Shown: positions 32,468-41,732 of the stretch, one piece after another
How positions within the stretch are numbered: the stretch's first letter is position 1
How the letters are laid out: the number at the start of each line of letters is the position of its first letter
NCBI RefSeq assembly: GCF_018255755.1
Contig: NZ_CP073766.1
Coordinates: 5,702,501-5,766,500, forward strand
Direction of reading: 5' to 3'
DNA length: 64,000 nucleotides
DNA from: Chitinophaga sp. HK235
GTDB lineage: Bacteria; Bacteroidota; Bacteroidia; Chitinophagales; Chitinophagaceae
Notes under the pieces: model-generated
What the model was told of the DNA's origin: nothing
Seen by the model: the letters and a program-made list of their open reading frames with translations, nothing else
The model's database searches: none
Translations under genes and position numbers: made by a program

Positions 32468-32483
32468 TACTATTTAACAGGCT

Positions 32484-33608
32484 ATGGATAAAAATACCTT
32501 TCAAGAACTCGTCAACCGATATCTGGACGGCTCTGCCACTACCGCAGAGAAAGCACTGGTAGACCGCTACTGCGAACACCTGGAGACTTCCGGTGATACC
32601 GGGCTGAAACCGGAGCAGGAAGCGTATTTGCAAAGTGCGATGTATGCCCGTATCCTGCAAGGGATACAAGCACCCCGGAAACGGACTTTCCGCTGGGCCT
32701 ATGCCGCAGCGGCATCTGTGCTGGTATTGGTGACAGCAGGCACTTTCCTCTATACGCGGCATAGTACACCACCTGCCCGGATGGCACAGACCTCTGTTTA
32801 CCATAACGATCTGCAACCCGGCAGCAACAAAGCCACCCTTACACTGGCCAACGGCACTTCCATCGTGTTGGATGAAGAAACGACCGACACACTGGCCCTT
32901 CAGGGCAATAGCAGAATCGCAAAACCCGGTGGCGGCCAGCTGGTATATGAAGCAGCAGCCGGCGCGCAACCTGTTGTATATAATACTTTGTCTACTCCGG
33001 CCGGAGGGCAGTTCAAGCTGATATTGCCGGACGGCAGCAAAGTATGGCTCAACGCCTCCTCCACCATTACCTTCCCTACTGCCTTTACCGGCAAAGACCG
33101 CAGCGTGGAGCTGAAAGGAGAAGCCTTCCTGGAAATCAATAAAGACGCACAGAAACCTTTTAAGGTAAAGGTGCGGGATATGGAAGTAACAGTCCTGGGT
33201 ACCCAGTTTAATATCAATGCCTATAATGATGAAACCAGCATCAGCACGACGCTGCTGGAAGGCGCCGTCAGCGTGAACCGCGGCGAACGCGTTTGTATGC
33301 TGAAACCCGGACAGCAGGCCCAATTGCTGACCAGCGGGGAGTTCTCCCTGTTAAACAATGTGGATACCGATGGTATCACCGCCTGGAAAAATGGACAATT
33401 CTCTTTCAACGATGCAGATATAACCACCGTCATGCGCCAGGTAGCCCGTTGGTATGGGGCTGAAGTGATCTATGAGGGAAAAATCAATCACCACTTCATG
33501 GGGACTATCCCCCGTGATGTGCCCGTTTCCAGATTGCTGAAAATGCTGGAGCTGACAGGCAGGGTATCGTTTACTGTAGATGGAAACAAAATTTTCGTAA
33601 GACCTTAA
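32484..33608 (+). CDS. FecR-family anti-sigma factor
   Basis: 374 residues. A cytoplasmic N-terminal anti-sigma region (1-70) is followed by one membrane helix at about 72-90 (WAYAAAASVLVLVTAGTFLYT) and the periplasmic FecR domain with YNTLSTPAGGQFKLILPDGSKVWLNASSTITFPTAF and a STN-like C-terminus. FecR passes the signal from the outer-membrane SusC STN domain to the ECF sigma factor. No sigma gene precedes it; the sigma gene of the locus lies at 40265. Downstream is the locus 1 susC. Confidence 0.95.
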   Translation: MDKNTFQELVNRYLDGSATTAEKALVDRYCEHLETSGDTGLKPEQEAYLQSAMYARILQGIQAPRKRTFRWAYAAAASVLVLVTAGTFLYTRHSTPPARMAQTSVYHNDLQPGSNKATLTLANGTSIVLDEETTDTLALQGNSRIAKPGGGQLVYEAAAGAQPVVYNTLSTPAGGQFKLILPDGSKVWLNASSTITFPTAFTGKDRSVELKGEAFLEINKDAQKPFKVKVRDMEVTVLGTQFNINAYNDETSISTTLLEGAVSVNRGERVCMLKPGQQAQLLTSGEFSLLNNVDTDGITAWKNGQFSFNDADITTVMRQVARWYGAEVIYEGKINHHFMGTIPRDVPVSRLLKMLELTGRVSFTVDGNKIFVRP

Positions 33609-33638
33609 ATCAAAAACCAATCAAAAACCAATCAATAC
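33607..33638 (+). repeat. Tandem 11-mer AATCAAAAACC
   Basis: Two full copies and a partial third (AATCAATACC) immediately follow the fecR stop region. Copy length equals about one helical turn. Confidence 0.5.
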
Positions 33639-33673
33639 CAGTAAAAAAAATGCCGACATCTACCCATAAAAAA

Positions 33674-33727
33674 TCCCGGCCGTAAAAGGCCGGGAGCTGG
33701 TCAGACATATTCGCAGTATGGCTGACC
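33674..33727 (+). other. Two consecutive hairpins between fecR 1 and susC 1
   Basis: Hairpin one: TCCCGGCC / GGCCGGGA with a GTAAAA loop. Hairpin two: GGTCAG / CTGACC extended by CATA / TATG with an A-G mismatch. No T tract follows either, so they are more likely mRNA stabilising, processing or attenuation structures than terminators. Confidence 0.6.
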
Positions 33728-33743
33728 GGAAGGGTAACGTCAA

Positions 33744-36700
33744 ATGTCCTGTTTAGAAATTTATTCATCACCCAAAATCAAATGTATGATTTTAAGAGCT
33801 TGGTTCCAAGACCAGCGCGGTACCCTGTACCCGCCAGCTAATGAGCACTCCGGGAGATATGCCATCCGGAGAAAAATCTGGAAGATTATGAGATTAACTG
33901 TCATGTTATTGTTGGCTGCTTTTATGCAGGTGAGCGCAGGCTCCTACGCCCAAACAGTGACGCTTTCTTTAAAGAGGGCACCTCTGACAAAGGTTTTCAA
34001 GGAAATGCAACAGCAAACAGGATACTCTTTCCTGTATTCAAAGGAAGACCTTCTGCGAACAGAAAATATCAGCCTGGAGTTAAAGAACATCCAGCTGTCT
34101 ACTGCGCTGAAGGAGTGTTTTAAGAACCAACCGCTTACTTTTACGATTGTAGATAAAGTAGTGATTATCAAACGGGAGAATCCGGCTCCTTCCGCCATCA
34201 CAGAAGCAGCCATAGTAGCCTTCATACCTATCAGCGGTACAGTTACGGACAACTCCGGAACGCCGCTGCCAGGTGCTTCCATCGTGATCAAAGGTACCAA
34301 CCACTCCGCTGTTTCGGATGTGAACGGAACATTTAATATCGATGCTAAACCAGGTGATGTGCTGCTGATCCGGTATGTAGGCTTCACTACCCGTGAGGTA
34401 GTGGTAGGAAAAAGCAGTAACATACAGATAATGCTGGAACAGCTTTCCAGCCGTCTGGCCGCTGTGTCTGTGGTGAGTACCGGTTATCAGACTATTTCCA
34501 AAGAGCGCGCTACCGGGTCCTTTGCTGCCATCTCTGCGAATGATCTCAACGGCAAACTGCAAACAAATATCATTGACCGTCTCGAGGGTATGGCTGCAGG
34601 TTTGACTTCCAACAGAGGGATTGTAAATATACGTGGGGTATCTACTTTAAAAGGTGAAAAAAATCCTTTGTATGTAGTAGACGGGGTGCCTTTTGAAGGA
34701 GATATCGAGGCGATTAATCCTTCCGATATAGCCACGATTTCCGTATTAAAAGACGCTACAGCGGCTTCTATCTATGGTGCACGTGCAGCCAATGGGGTTA
34801 TTGTGATGACAACAAAAGCCGGAAAAGCTGGCCCTTTAAAGCTTACTTATAATAATTCCATCAAGTTCACTCCCCTGCCGGACCAGGGTTATCGTAACCT
34901 GATGTCCAGCGCCGAACTGGTGAATTTCCAACAGGAGATGTTTAACTATCGTTCCGGTGACTATGCATCGATTGATCCTCGTAAGGCCATGAATGATGTG
35001 TATAGATTATTGTATGAACGTAAGGCAGGAAAAATTACAGAAGCACAATTGCAGACTGCACTGGATGTGTTTCGAAACAGAGACCGGTACGACCAGATGA
35101 AGGATGAACTGCTTCGCAAGGCAGCAGTCACCCATCAACATAATCTTGGATTCTCCGGCGGTAGTGAAAAATACAGCTACAACCTCTCTGTAAATTATAC
35201 TGGTACTGCCCCATACGAGAAGAACCAGCAAACACGGCGCCTGGGATATAACCTTCGCAATACTTTCAATTTCACCAAATGGATGCGTGTGGATGTAGGG
35301 ATACTGGGCAGTAACATGAAGCAGGACTATGATAATGGATTTGCTGGTGAACGTTATCTGCTGGACAAAGAAAGAAAAGCTTCCTACTATATGCTCCGGG
35401 ATGAGAACGGACAACCTGCTCAATGGTACCAGTCAAAGTCTCAGTATGAAATTGACCGGCTGAACAAACTGGGGCTGCAGGATGAAACCTATCGTCCGCT
35501 TGATGAAATCAGGAAACAGCATTATACCCGCACCTACAAGTATCTCAACATGAACATCGGTGCTAACTTCAAACTGATGCAGGGCCTTTCCCTGGATGTA
35601 CGTTATCAGTCTGAACGCACAGATACGCTGGACCAGCAGCTGTATCGTAAAGATGCGGCAGCGGTGAAAACCATGATTAATGATGCAACACTTATTCAGA
35701 ACGGAAAGGTGTTGAATTACATCCCTATCGGTGGTCAGTTCAGGGAAATAAGAGGTGAAACGAATTCCTATACATTCCGTATGCAGTTGAACTATAACAA
35801 ACTGATTAATTCGGATCATGAGATCCAGGCGCTGGCAGGTGCGGAAAGACGAGGAATCAGGAGTACCGGTACCAATATGTATAAATATGGGTATGATGAA
35901 TACAGCCTGAACTATAAGCCAATTGATGAATGGGCACTCAGCCAGTATATTTATGGCACGGAGGCTTTATTCGGTCAGTTCAGACTGGACAGGAAAGAAA
36001 AAGAAAAGGAGATGGGTTTCAATGATAGAGAAAACAGATATGCTTTCTTCTACGGAAATGCATCCTACACCTTTAAACGCAGATTAACCGCATCCGGTAG
36101 TATCAGGGTAGACCAGTCCAACCTCTTTGGTACTGATCCGAGATATCAGTATAAACCTATGTGGTCAGCCGGTTTGTTGTATGTCATCACAGAAGATTTC
36201 AATTGGTTAGATCGTTTGGCGGTACGCACTACCTATGGTATCAACGGTAATATCCCTAAAGAAGCCGGTCCTTATATGATCACCAGGGATGACGGCTCCA
36301 ACAACTGGACGAATGAATCACAGGCTTATATATCCAGTCCGCCAAACTCCGGACTGCGCTGGGAAAAAACAAGAGTGACCAACCTGGCTGTCGATTTCAG
36401 CGTGTTTAAAGGTAAGCTAACAGGGTCCGTTGACTTCTATAATAAAAATACTTCTGACCTGTTGGGCAATCGCACTGCAGATCCTACGGTTGGCTGGTCT
36501 AACTACCTGGTCAACTACGGCTCTATGTTTAACCGCGGTGTGGATGTGACACTGACCAGCACTAATATCAACACCCGGGATTTGCGCTGGAATACCACTT
36601 TGAATTTCAACTACAATAGAAACCAGCTGACCCGCCTGGACGTATCCCGTAATACGCTGTTCGATTACCTGAGTGGAGTGCAGGACCGTGTCGGCAAGCC

Positions 36701-37355
36701 AATGGGTTCTTTGTATTCTATTCGTTATGCCGGCCTGGACGACAAAGGCAAGCCAATGGCTTACACCAAAGATGGTAAGGTGGTAAAATCAACAGATTTC
36801 CTTACAATTGATGATCTGGTGTATGAAGGTACCACCGTGCCTCCTTATTCAGCATCTCTGCAGAATACGGTGCATTATAAAGGATTTGACCTCTTCGTGA
36901 TGTTTATTTATTACGGTGGTCATGTAATGCGTGATGTGACCTCACCATATCTTACAAAATATCCGGAATTAAACTATACTTCCAATATGGACAGGCTGGC
37001 ACTCAACTACTGGAAAAAACCAGGAGATGAAGCAAACCCTGATATCGCACCCGGTTATAGTTTCAGCGCGCCTTACAACACTACCCAGATCTGGGATGCA
37101 GCAGATAAAAACGTAAGCAAGGCATCTTATATCAAACTGCGTGATGTAACCCTCAGCTACAATTTACCTAACCGCTTACTGAAGAAATATTATATCCAGA
37201 ACATGCGCTGGAGTTTCCAGGTACAGAATCTGTGGAGTTGGTCTGCCAACAAACAGCATCTGGACCCCGAAGCATGGAGCGGTTTTAACATAAATGCAAC
37301 AAGAGGCTTTAAGGTACCCACCACTTATACAATTGGTGTAAATGTTAATTTCTAA
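33744..37355 (+). CDS. SusC/RagA-family TonB-dependent receptor with STN domain (locus 1)
   Basis: 1203 residues. Signal segment MRLTVMLLLAAFMQVSAGSYAQ begins at residue 49; the ATG at 33888 would give a conventional N-terminus, while the long form has a 48-residue extension of the kind seen in other Chitinophaga SusC proteins. STN domain (TVTLSLKRAPLTKVFKEMQ...), then a carboxypeptidase-regulatory-like repeat (ISGTVTDNSGTPLPGASIVIKG), plug (IRGVSTLKGEKNPLYVVDGVPFEGD) and barrel. It imports an unknown oligomer across the outer membrane with SusD and signals through STN to FecR. Confidence 0.95.
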   Translation: MSCLEIYSSPKIKCMILRAWFQDQRGTLYPPANEHSGRYAIRRKIWKIMRLTVMLLLAAFMQVSAGSYAQTVTLSLKRAPLTKVFKEMQQQTGYSFLYSKEDLLRTENISLELKNIQLSTALKECFKNQPLTFTIVDKVVIIKRENPAPSAITEAAIVAFIPISGTVTDNSGTPLPGASIVIKGTNHSAVSDVNGTFNIDAKPGDVLLIRYVGFTTREVVVGKSSNIQIMLEQLSSRLAAVSVVSTGYQTISKERATGSFAAISANDLNGKLQTNIIDRLEGMAAGLTSNRGIVNIRGVSTLKGEKNPLYVVDGVPFEGDIEAINPSDIATISVLKDATAASIYGARAANGVIVMTTKAGKAGPLKLTYNNSIKFTPLPDQGYRNLMSSAELVNFQQEMFNYRSGDYASIDPRKAMNDVYRLLYERKAGKITEAQLQTALDVFRNRDRYDQMKDELLRKAAVTHQHNLGFSGGSEKYSYNLSVNYTGTAPYEKNQQTRRLGYNLRNTFNFTKWMRVDVGILGSNMKQDYDNGFAGERYLLDKERKASYYMLRDENGQPAQWYQSKSQYEIDRLNKLGLQDETYRPLDEIRKQHYTRTYKYLNMNIGANFKLMQGLSLDVRYQSERTDTLDQQLYRKDAAAVKTMINDATLIQNGKVLNYIPIGGQFREIRGETNSYTFRMQLNYNKLINSDHEIQALAGAERRGIRSTGTNMYKYGYDEYSLNYKPIDEWALSQYIYGTEALFGQFRLDRKEKEKEMGFNDRENRYAFFYGNASYTFKRRLTASGSIRVDQSNLFGTDPRYQYKPMWSAGLLYVITEDFNWLDRLAVRTTYGINGNIPKEAGPYMITRDDGSNNWTNESQAYISSPPNSGLRWEKTRVTNLAVDFSVFKGKLTGSVDFYNKNTSDLLGNRTADPTVGWSNYLVNYGSMFNRGVDVTLTSTNINTRDLRWNTTLNFNYNRNQLTRLDVSRNTLFDYLSGVQDRVGKPMGSLYSIRYAGLDDKGKPMAYTKDGKVVKSTDFLTIDDLVYEGTTVPPYSASLQNTVHYKGFDLFVMFIYYGGHVMRDVTSPYLTKYPELNYTSNMDRLALNYWKKPGDEANPDIAPGYSFSAPYNTTQIWDAADKNVSKASYIKLRDVTLSYNLPNRLLKKYYIQNMRWSFQVQNLWSWSANKQHLDPEAWSGFNINATRGFKVPTTYTIGVNVNF

Positions 37356-37366
37356 AAGGGACAAGT

Positions 37367-38815
37367 ATGAAAAGGATATTTTACCTGTTATTGACAGGTG
37401 CTACCATTATAACTACGCCGGGATGTAAAAAGTTTCTGGATATTAAACCTAAAGGCTATACGATTCCGGAGTTTTATGAGGACTATCAGAAGTTGTTGAG
37501 CAACGCTTCCCTGATAAGGGCTACCGCTGCTTATCCCAGCTATATCACGGATGATGTTTTAGCCGGAGAGGATAATGATGTAACGAAACAAGCGGCATTC
37601 GCCGGATATTCAGTTTTCAAGAAAAGCCTCTATACCTTTAAAAACGGTCAGACCTTTGAACCGAGCGACTCAGATCCATTTTGGGAACCAGCTTATAATC
37701 ACATCTATACTTACAATACTGTGATTAATAATATACTGAATGTTCCCGATGGTACTGCACAGGATAAAAAACGGCTGCGTGCTGAAGCACAGGTGGGACG
37801 GGCCTTTGAATACCTGTCACTGGTAAACGTTTATGCTGAGCATTATGACGCTGCAACAGCCGCTACTGCTCTAGGTGTTCCCCTGGTACTGTCAGAGGAT
37901 ATTAACCTGCCTTATGAACGTAAAAGCGTGGCTGAAGTATATGCACAAATCAAAAAAGATCTGGACGAAGCATTACCCAATCTGCCTGATAACGTGCCTA
38001 ATAATTTTAAGCCGATGAAAAGCGTAGGATATGCTTTTCTGAGCCGTATGAACCTTTATATGGGAGATTATAAGGCTGCGCTGGCCAATGCGAATGAAGC
38101 ACTGAAGCTGAACAGCTTCCTGTTGGATTATAAGATCTATACCAATAAAAATGGTACTTGGGGACGTGTTTGTACACTCAGTGATAGTACTGCATTTCCG
38201 GATGGCAACAAGAATAAGGAAAGTGTCTGGATCCGTTATGGTAGTTCCAGTTCCAGCCATGTCTTCAGCGAAGTATATGCGAGTACTGATTTAATTAATG
38301 CTTATAAAAAGGACCTCCCTGCCGGAGCTACAGATAAACGTTTTGCACTTTTCTTCTGTCATGGTAAATCCAATTTCGGAGGAGGAATCGTATCCTTCCC
38401 CGGCAGAGAATTATGGGCGCCTTATGTTGAGTTCAACCTGGGATTCGCCACACCGGAGTTATATCTGATTGCTGCAGAGTGTGAGGCAAGAATTGGTGAC
38501 CCGGCAAGAGCTATCCAGCTGATGAATACACTGCGTGACAGCCGTATTGAGAATAATCAGCCACTGGTTGCCAACACCAGCGATGATGCATTAAGACTTG
38601 TGCTGGAAGAACGCAGAAGGGAAATGCCTTTTATGGGCAGTACCCGCCTGATTGATCTTAAACGTTTGAACAAAGATCCGCGCTTCGCTAAAACCATTAC
38701 CCATACACAGGGAGTACAAACCTTTACGTTACCGCCGAATGATAAACGATATATTCTGCCGGTTCCTCCAAAAGTACTCGCTGTCAATCCCAACATTCCG
38801 CAATACGAGCGATAA
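37367..38815 (+). CDS. SusD/RagB-family outer-membrane lipoprotein (locus 1)
   Basis: 482 residues. The signal peptide ends in a lipobox-like TTPGC, lipidated Cys20, followed by KKFLDIKP, a hallmark SusD start. The TPR-rich body has ALANANEALKLNSFLLDYKIY and the C-terminal EERRREMPFMGSTRLIDLKRL motif. SusD caps the SusC barrel and binds substrate on the cell surface. It begins 11 nt after susC. A terminator follows 14 nt past the stop. Confidence 0.95.
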   Translation: MKRIFYLLLTGATIITTPGCKKFLDIKPKGYTIPEFYEDYQKLLSNASLIRATAAYPSYITDDVLAGEDNDVTKQAAFAGYSVFKKSLYTFKNGQTFEPSDSDPFWEPAYNHIYTYNTVINNILNVPDGTAQDKKRLRAEAQVGRAFEYLSLVNVYAEHYDAATAATALGVPLVLSEDINLPYERKSVAEVYAQIKKDLDEALPNLPDNVPNNFKPMKSVGYAFLSRMNLYMGDYKAALANANEALKLNSFLLDYKIYTNKNGTWGRVCTLSDSTAFPDGNKNKESVWIRYGSSSSSHVFSEVYASTDLINAYKKDLPAGATDKRFALFFCHGKSNFGGGIVSFPGRELWAPYVEFNLGFATPELYLIAAECEARIGDPARAIQLMNTLRDSRIENNQPLVANTSDDALRLVLEERRREMPFMGSTRLIDLKRLNKDPRFAKTITHTQGVQTFTLPPNDKRYILPVPPKVLAVNPNIPQYER

Positions 38816-38829
38816 ACAATTTTGATCAC

Positions 38830-38860
38830 TGCCCGGAGAAAACCTTTCTCCGGGCATTTA
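38830..38860 (+). terminator. Terminator after susD 1
   Basis: Twelve-base-pair stem TGCCCGGAGAAA / TTTCTCCGGGCA with an ACC loop, then TTTATAAT. It may reduce expression of the thioredoxin gene downstream relative to susCD. Confidence 0.75.
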
Positions 38861-38869
38861 TAATATTTT

Positions 38870-40060
38870 ATGAAGAGAATTCTTTACGCCTTCCTGATGC
38901 TGGCTGCACTCCAAAGTAATGCCCAGGAAGAGATAGCGTTTAACAACGTTTCCTGGCAGGCTACGCTGGACCAGGCCACCAAAGAAAACAAACTGGTATT
39001 CCTCGACTGTTACACCTCCTGGTGCGGCCCCTGCAAATGGATGGAGAAAAACGTGTTTAACCTGCCGGAAATATATCAGTATTACAACCAGCATTTTATC
39101 AACACCAAACAAGACATGGAAAAGGGAGAAGGTGTTGACTTAAGAAAACAGTATAATGTTCAGTCCTATCCTACCTATCTTTTTATCAATGGTAAGGGTG
39201 AAGTAGTGCATCGTACCGGTTCCCGCATGTCTGCAGAGGAGTTCCTGGAAGAAGCCCGTATGGCCAATGATCCGGAGCGTAATACCTCTTCCCTGTCTGC
39301 CCGCTATGATGCCGGAGAAAGAGGCATTCCTTTCCTGATCAATTATTACATGGCAGTGCATAAATCAAACCGTCGTGCTGCAGCAAAGATCGGTGAAGAG
39401 ATCAGTGAGAAATTCCCGGAGAATGAGCTGAATTCTTCATTGGGGTGGAAGGCCATCAAAAACATCGCCGAATCCGGTAATGACAGATTAGGCAAATACT
39501 ATCTGGCCAACCAGACCCAGTTTGCTTCTTACGCCAATCAGGCAGAAAGGGATGCCCTTGCTGACCGCCTTATCTCCGCTATGTTGTATCCGATGATCTA
39601 CGCCGGAGATGCAAAAGGTTTCTACGCTGGCCTGGACCACTTCAAAAAATCTCCGCAGCCTGAAAGGCAGCGGCAGGCCGTGATGCTGGAAGCAGAGTTC
39701 TTTTTCCAGGAAAACAAACTGAATGAATATGTAAAACTCACTGACAAGGCCATGAAAGGCGTTTTAAAGAATGATGGTGAAAAACTGAGTTTTCTGGCCC
39801 GTCGCCTGAATGGCAAACGGGATGCTGATGCTAAAACATCCGCTTTCCTGCCGCAGGCTTATAAACTGGCCAAACGCGCCGTGGAAGTAAATCCTGAAGA
39901 ATACAGCATTCAAAGCACATTCGGATGGGTATGTCTTTCTATGAAGAAAAAAGAGGAAGGTCTGGTTGCAGCCCGCAAAGCCAGAGCACTGGCAGATGCA
40001 GAGACCTCCAAAATACAGAAACTGGCGCAGGCGCTGGTTGACGACCTGGAAAAATTGTAA
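38870..40060 (+). CDS. Thioredoxin-like protein with C-terminal helical repeats
   Basis: 396 residues. Signal peptide (1-19, ending SNAQ), then a thioredoxin domain with WCGPC at 51-55 (Cys52, Cys55), SYPTYLFINGKGEVVHRTG, followed by about 250 residues of TPR-like helices. Such proteins often follow SusCD genes in Bacteroidota and may assist cysteine handling or disulfide reduction in the periplasm; a peptide or protein substrate for the locus is conceivable. It is 9 nt after the susD terminator. A strong terminator follows. Confidence 0.9.
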   Translation: MKRILYAFLMLAALQSNAQEEIAFNNVSWQATLDQATKENKLVFLDCYTSWCGPCKWMEKNVFNLPEIYQYYNQHFINTKQDMEKGEGVDLRKQYNVQSYPTYLFINGKGEVVHRTGSRMSAEEFLEEARMANDPERNTSSLSARYDAGERGIPFLINYYMAVHKSNRRAAAKIGEEISEKFPENELNSSLGWKAIKNIAESGNDRLGKYYLANQTQFASYANQAERDALADRLISAMLYPMIYAGDAKGFYAGLDHFKKSPQPERQRQAVMLEAEFFFQENKLNEYVKLTDKAMKGVLKNDGEKLSFLARRLNGKRDADAKTSAFLPQAYKLAKRAVEVNPEEYSIQSTFGWVCLSMKKKEEGLVAARKARALADAETSKIQKLAQALVDDLEKL

Positions 40061-40085
40061 TAGTTCGACCATATCCTATATAGAC

Positions 40086-40117
40086 AAGGTGTAGCGATGA
40101 TCGCTACACCTTTTGTT
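40086..40117 (+). terminator. Terminator after the thioredoxin-like gene
   Basis: AAGGTGTAGCGA / TCGCTACACCTT, twelve perfect pairs with a TGA loop, followed by TTGTTTT. It separates the sigma gene from the susCD unit. Confidence 0.85.
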
Positions 40118-40128
40118 TTGAAAAAGGA

Positions 40129-40160
40129 TTTGCATTATTTCCCGCCTGAAATTATCTTCG
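40129..40160 (+). promoter_or_regulatory. Promoter of the ECF sigma gene (housekeeping type)
   Basis: TTTG at 40129-40132, a 20-bp spacer and TATCTTCG at 40153-40160, one mismatch to TAnnTTTG. It lies 105 nt upstream of the sigma ATG and does not carry the fecR-type element. Confidence 0.65.
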
Positions 40161-40264
40161 CCCTAAACCAACCCGCTTCATATATTATTTTTGAATGTGT
40201 TTTGAAGCGGACATCTCTGTTACTTCCTGTCTGTATACCCGCAACTAACCGAATAAACACCTGA

Positions 40265-40855
40265 ATGTCAAACTGCAGTACATATACGGATGATCAGCTC
40301 TGGGAACAGATCACACAGGATGATCAGGAAGCTTTCACAGCGGTGTATAACCGTTACTGGAAGGTGCTGTACCTGCGTGCTCAAAGTATGCTGACTGACA
40401 GCGACCTTGCACAGGACATTGTACAGGAGGTGTTCATCTCTCTCTGGCATCGCCGTAAGGAAGTGGAGGTACTGCATCTGAAAGCTTACCTTTTTCAGGC
40501 GGTGCGCTACCAGGAACTGAAAGCCCTGCGTACTCTCAAGTCAGACATTAACTTCTACGAGCGGCTGGCCCTTATTTCCAAAGACCTGCTCATTCATGAG
40601 CCCCTGGCTTTTAAAGAGCTGGATACTGTATTACAGCGCGTGCTGGCCACCTTCCCGGAAGATCAGCGGATGATCTTTGGCATGAGCCGCGAGGAAGGGC
40701 TTACCTACCGTGAGATCGCGGGTAAAATGGAGATCTCTGTGAAAACAGTGGAAAAGAAGATGTCGCAGGCATTGCGGACCCTCCGCAAAGGTATGGACAG
40801 CGCCTTCCCACTGGTATTGAGTATGATGGCATTACTGGAGAATAGCCGGAATTAA
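40265..40855 (+). CDS. ECF RNA polymerase sigma factor (locus 1)
   Basis: 196 residues. Region 2 is present (AVYNRYWKVLYLRAQSMLTDSDLAQDIVQEVFISLW) with the expected DxAQDIVQE helix, and region 4 with GLTYREIAGKMEISVKTVEKKMSQALRTLRK. It resembles the Bacteroidota FecI/SigZ-like class that works with FecR proteins. The gene lies at the far end of the locus, 8 kb from fecR, unlike the usual sigma-fecR order seen in locus 2. Its last 4 bases overlap the minus-strand gene end at 40852. Confidence 0.93.
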   Translation: MSNCSTYTDDQLWEQITQDDQEAFTAVYNRYWKVLYLRAQSMLTDSDLAQDIVQEVFISLWHRRKEVEVLHLKAYLFQAVRYQELKALRTLKSDINFYERLALISKDLLIHEPLAFKELDTVLQRVLATFPEDQRMIFGMSREEGLTYREIAGKMEISVKTVEKKMSQALRTLRKGMDSAFPLVLSMMALLENSRN

Positions 40856-41667
40856 TCATTTCCCTGATAAATGCCTCTTTCCATCTGAATATGCAGCTGC
40901 TGGTAAAATCCGGCAGGGTTAAAACCAATCCGCTTGTATTCAGCCTGCACCTGTGTTTTGGCATTGTCCAGATACTCCTGATTTTTCCAGGTGGCAACGG
41001 TGATAACGGAGTACTGTCCGTTTTGTTCCTGATGCTGAAATACCTTATCTCCCATAAAACCGTCCAGCTTTTGAATAAAGCCCCTGTTATAGTTCATCCT
41101 TTGTGTGAATTCACTGATAGCCGCTGACGGTACAATGAATTTATCGATGAAGTACACCTGATTTCGTTTGTCCGTTGGCGTAATATCAGCAGGAATGGCG
41201 CCTAACTGTTGCAGAAAGCCAAGCCTGTCGGTCTGAATTTCGTGGTGTATGATTTTTCCGTTTTTGAAAGTATAGATGCCGGTTCCTTCGCTGGTAACGG
41301 CTTTGTGTGTAGGTGCGATGTGCTGAAAGGTGTTTTGATGAGTGCCCTGCATTTTTTGTTTTACGAAGACTTTATCACCTTCTGCCATTACCAAAGACAA
41401 GCTCCATTGGGCATCCGGAAATGACTGAAGGACTGCTTGCGCCGACTGTATAAAACCCTGAATACCGCTGTCTCCCTGGCTGTTGGCATAATCCGGGGAG
41501 ATGAGACCGTCCAGCTGTCCGAACTGCCGCTGATTGAGAATATCTTCATAAAAGTGAATGATGGCGGCTTTGTTTTGTTGCTGTATTGTTTCCATATCTG
41601 ATACTTTTTCCTGTGAGAAGGCAGTCGTTGCTGTGAGCAACAAACCACCCAGTAATTGTTTGATCAT
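40852..41667 (-). CDS. Secreted SnoaL-like domain fused to ABM-like domain
   Basis: 271 residues. N-terminal signal peptide (about 1-18, TTAFSQ). Residues 25-160 are an ester cyclase/SnoaL-like domain (HFYEDILNQRQFGQLDGLISPDY ... GTGIYTFKNGKIIHHEIQTDR). From about 170 the protein continues as an antibiotic-biosynthesis-monooxygenase-like ferredoxin fold (FIDKFIVPSAAISEFTQRMNYNRGF ... SVITVATWKNQEYLDNA). Both halves act on small hydrophobic substrates in other proteins; the fusion may be a periplasmic modification enzyme. It is adjacent to an AraC gene on the same strand. Confidence 0.72.
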   Translation of the reverse strand: MIKQLLGGLLLTATTAFSQEKVSDMETIQQQNKAAIIHFYEDILNQRQFGQLDGLISPDYANSQGDSGIQGFIQSAQAVLQSFPDAQWSLSLVMAEGDKVFVKQKMQGTHQNTFQHIAPTHKAVTSEGTGIYTFKNGKIIHHEIQTDRLGFLQQLGAIPADITPTDKRNQVYFIDKFIVPSAAISEFTQRMNYNRGFIQKLDGFMGDKVFQHQEQNGQYSVITVATWKNQEYLDNAKTQVQAEYKRIGFNPAGFYQQLHIQMERGIYQGND

Positions 41668-41732
41668 TGTTTGTTTTTATACAGCAAAATTCAGCTTTAG
41701 GGCAGCCTTATCATTGTAAAAAATCATTGATT

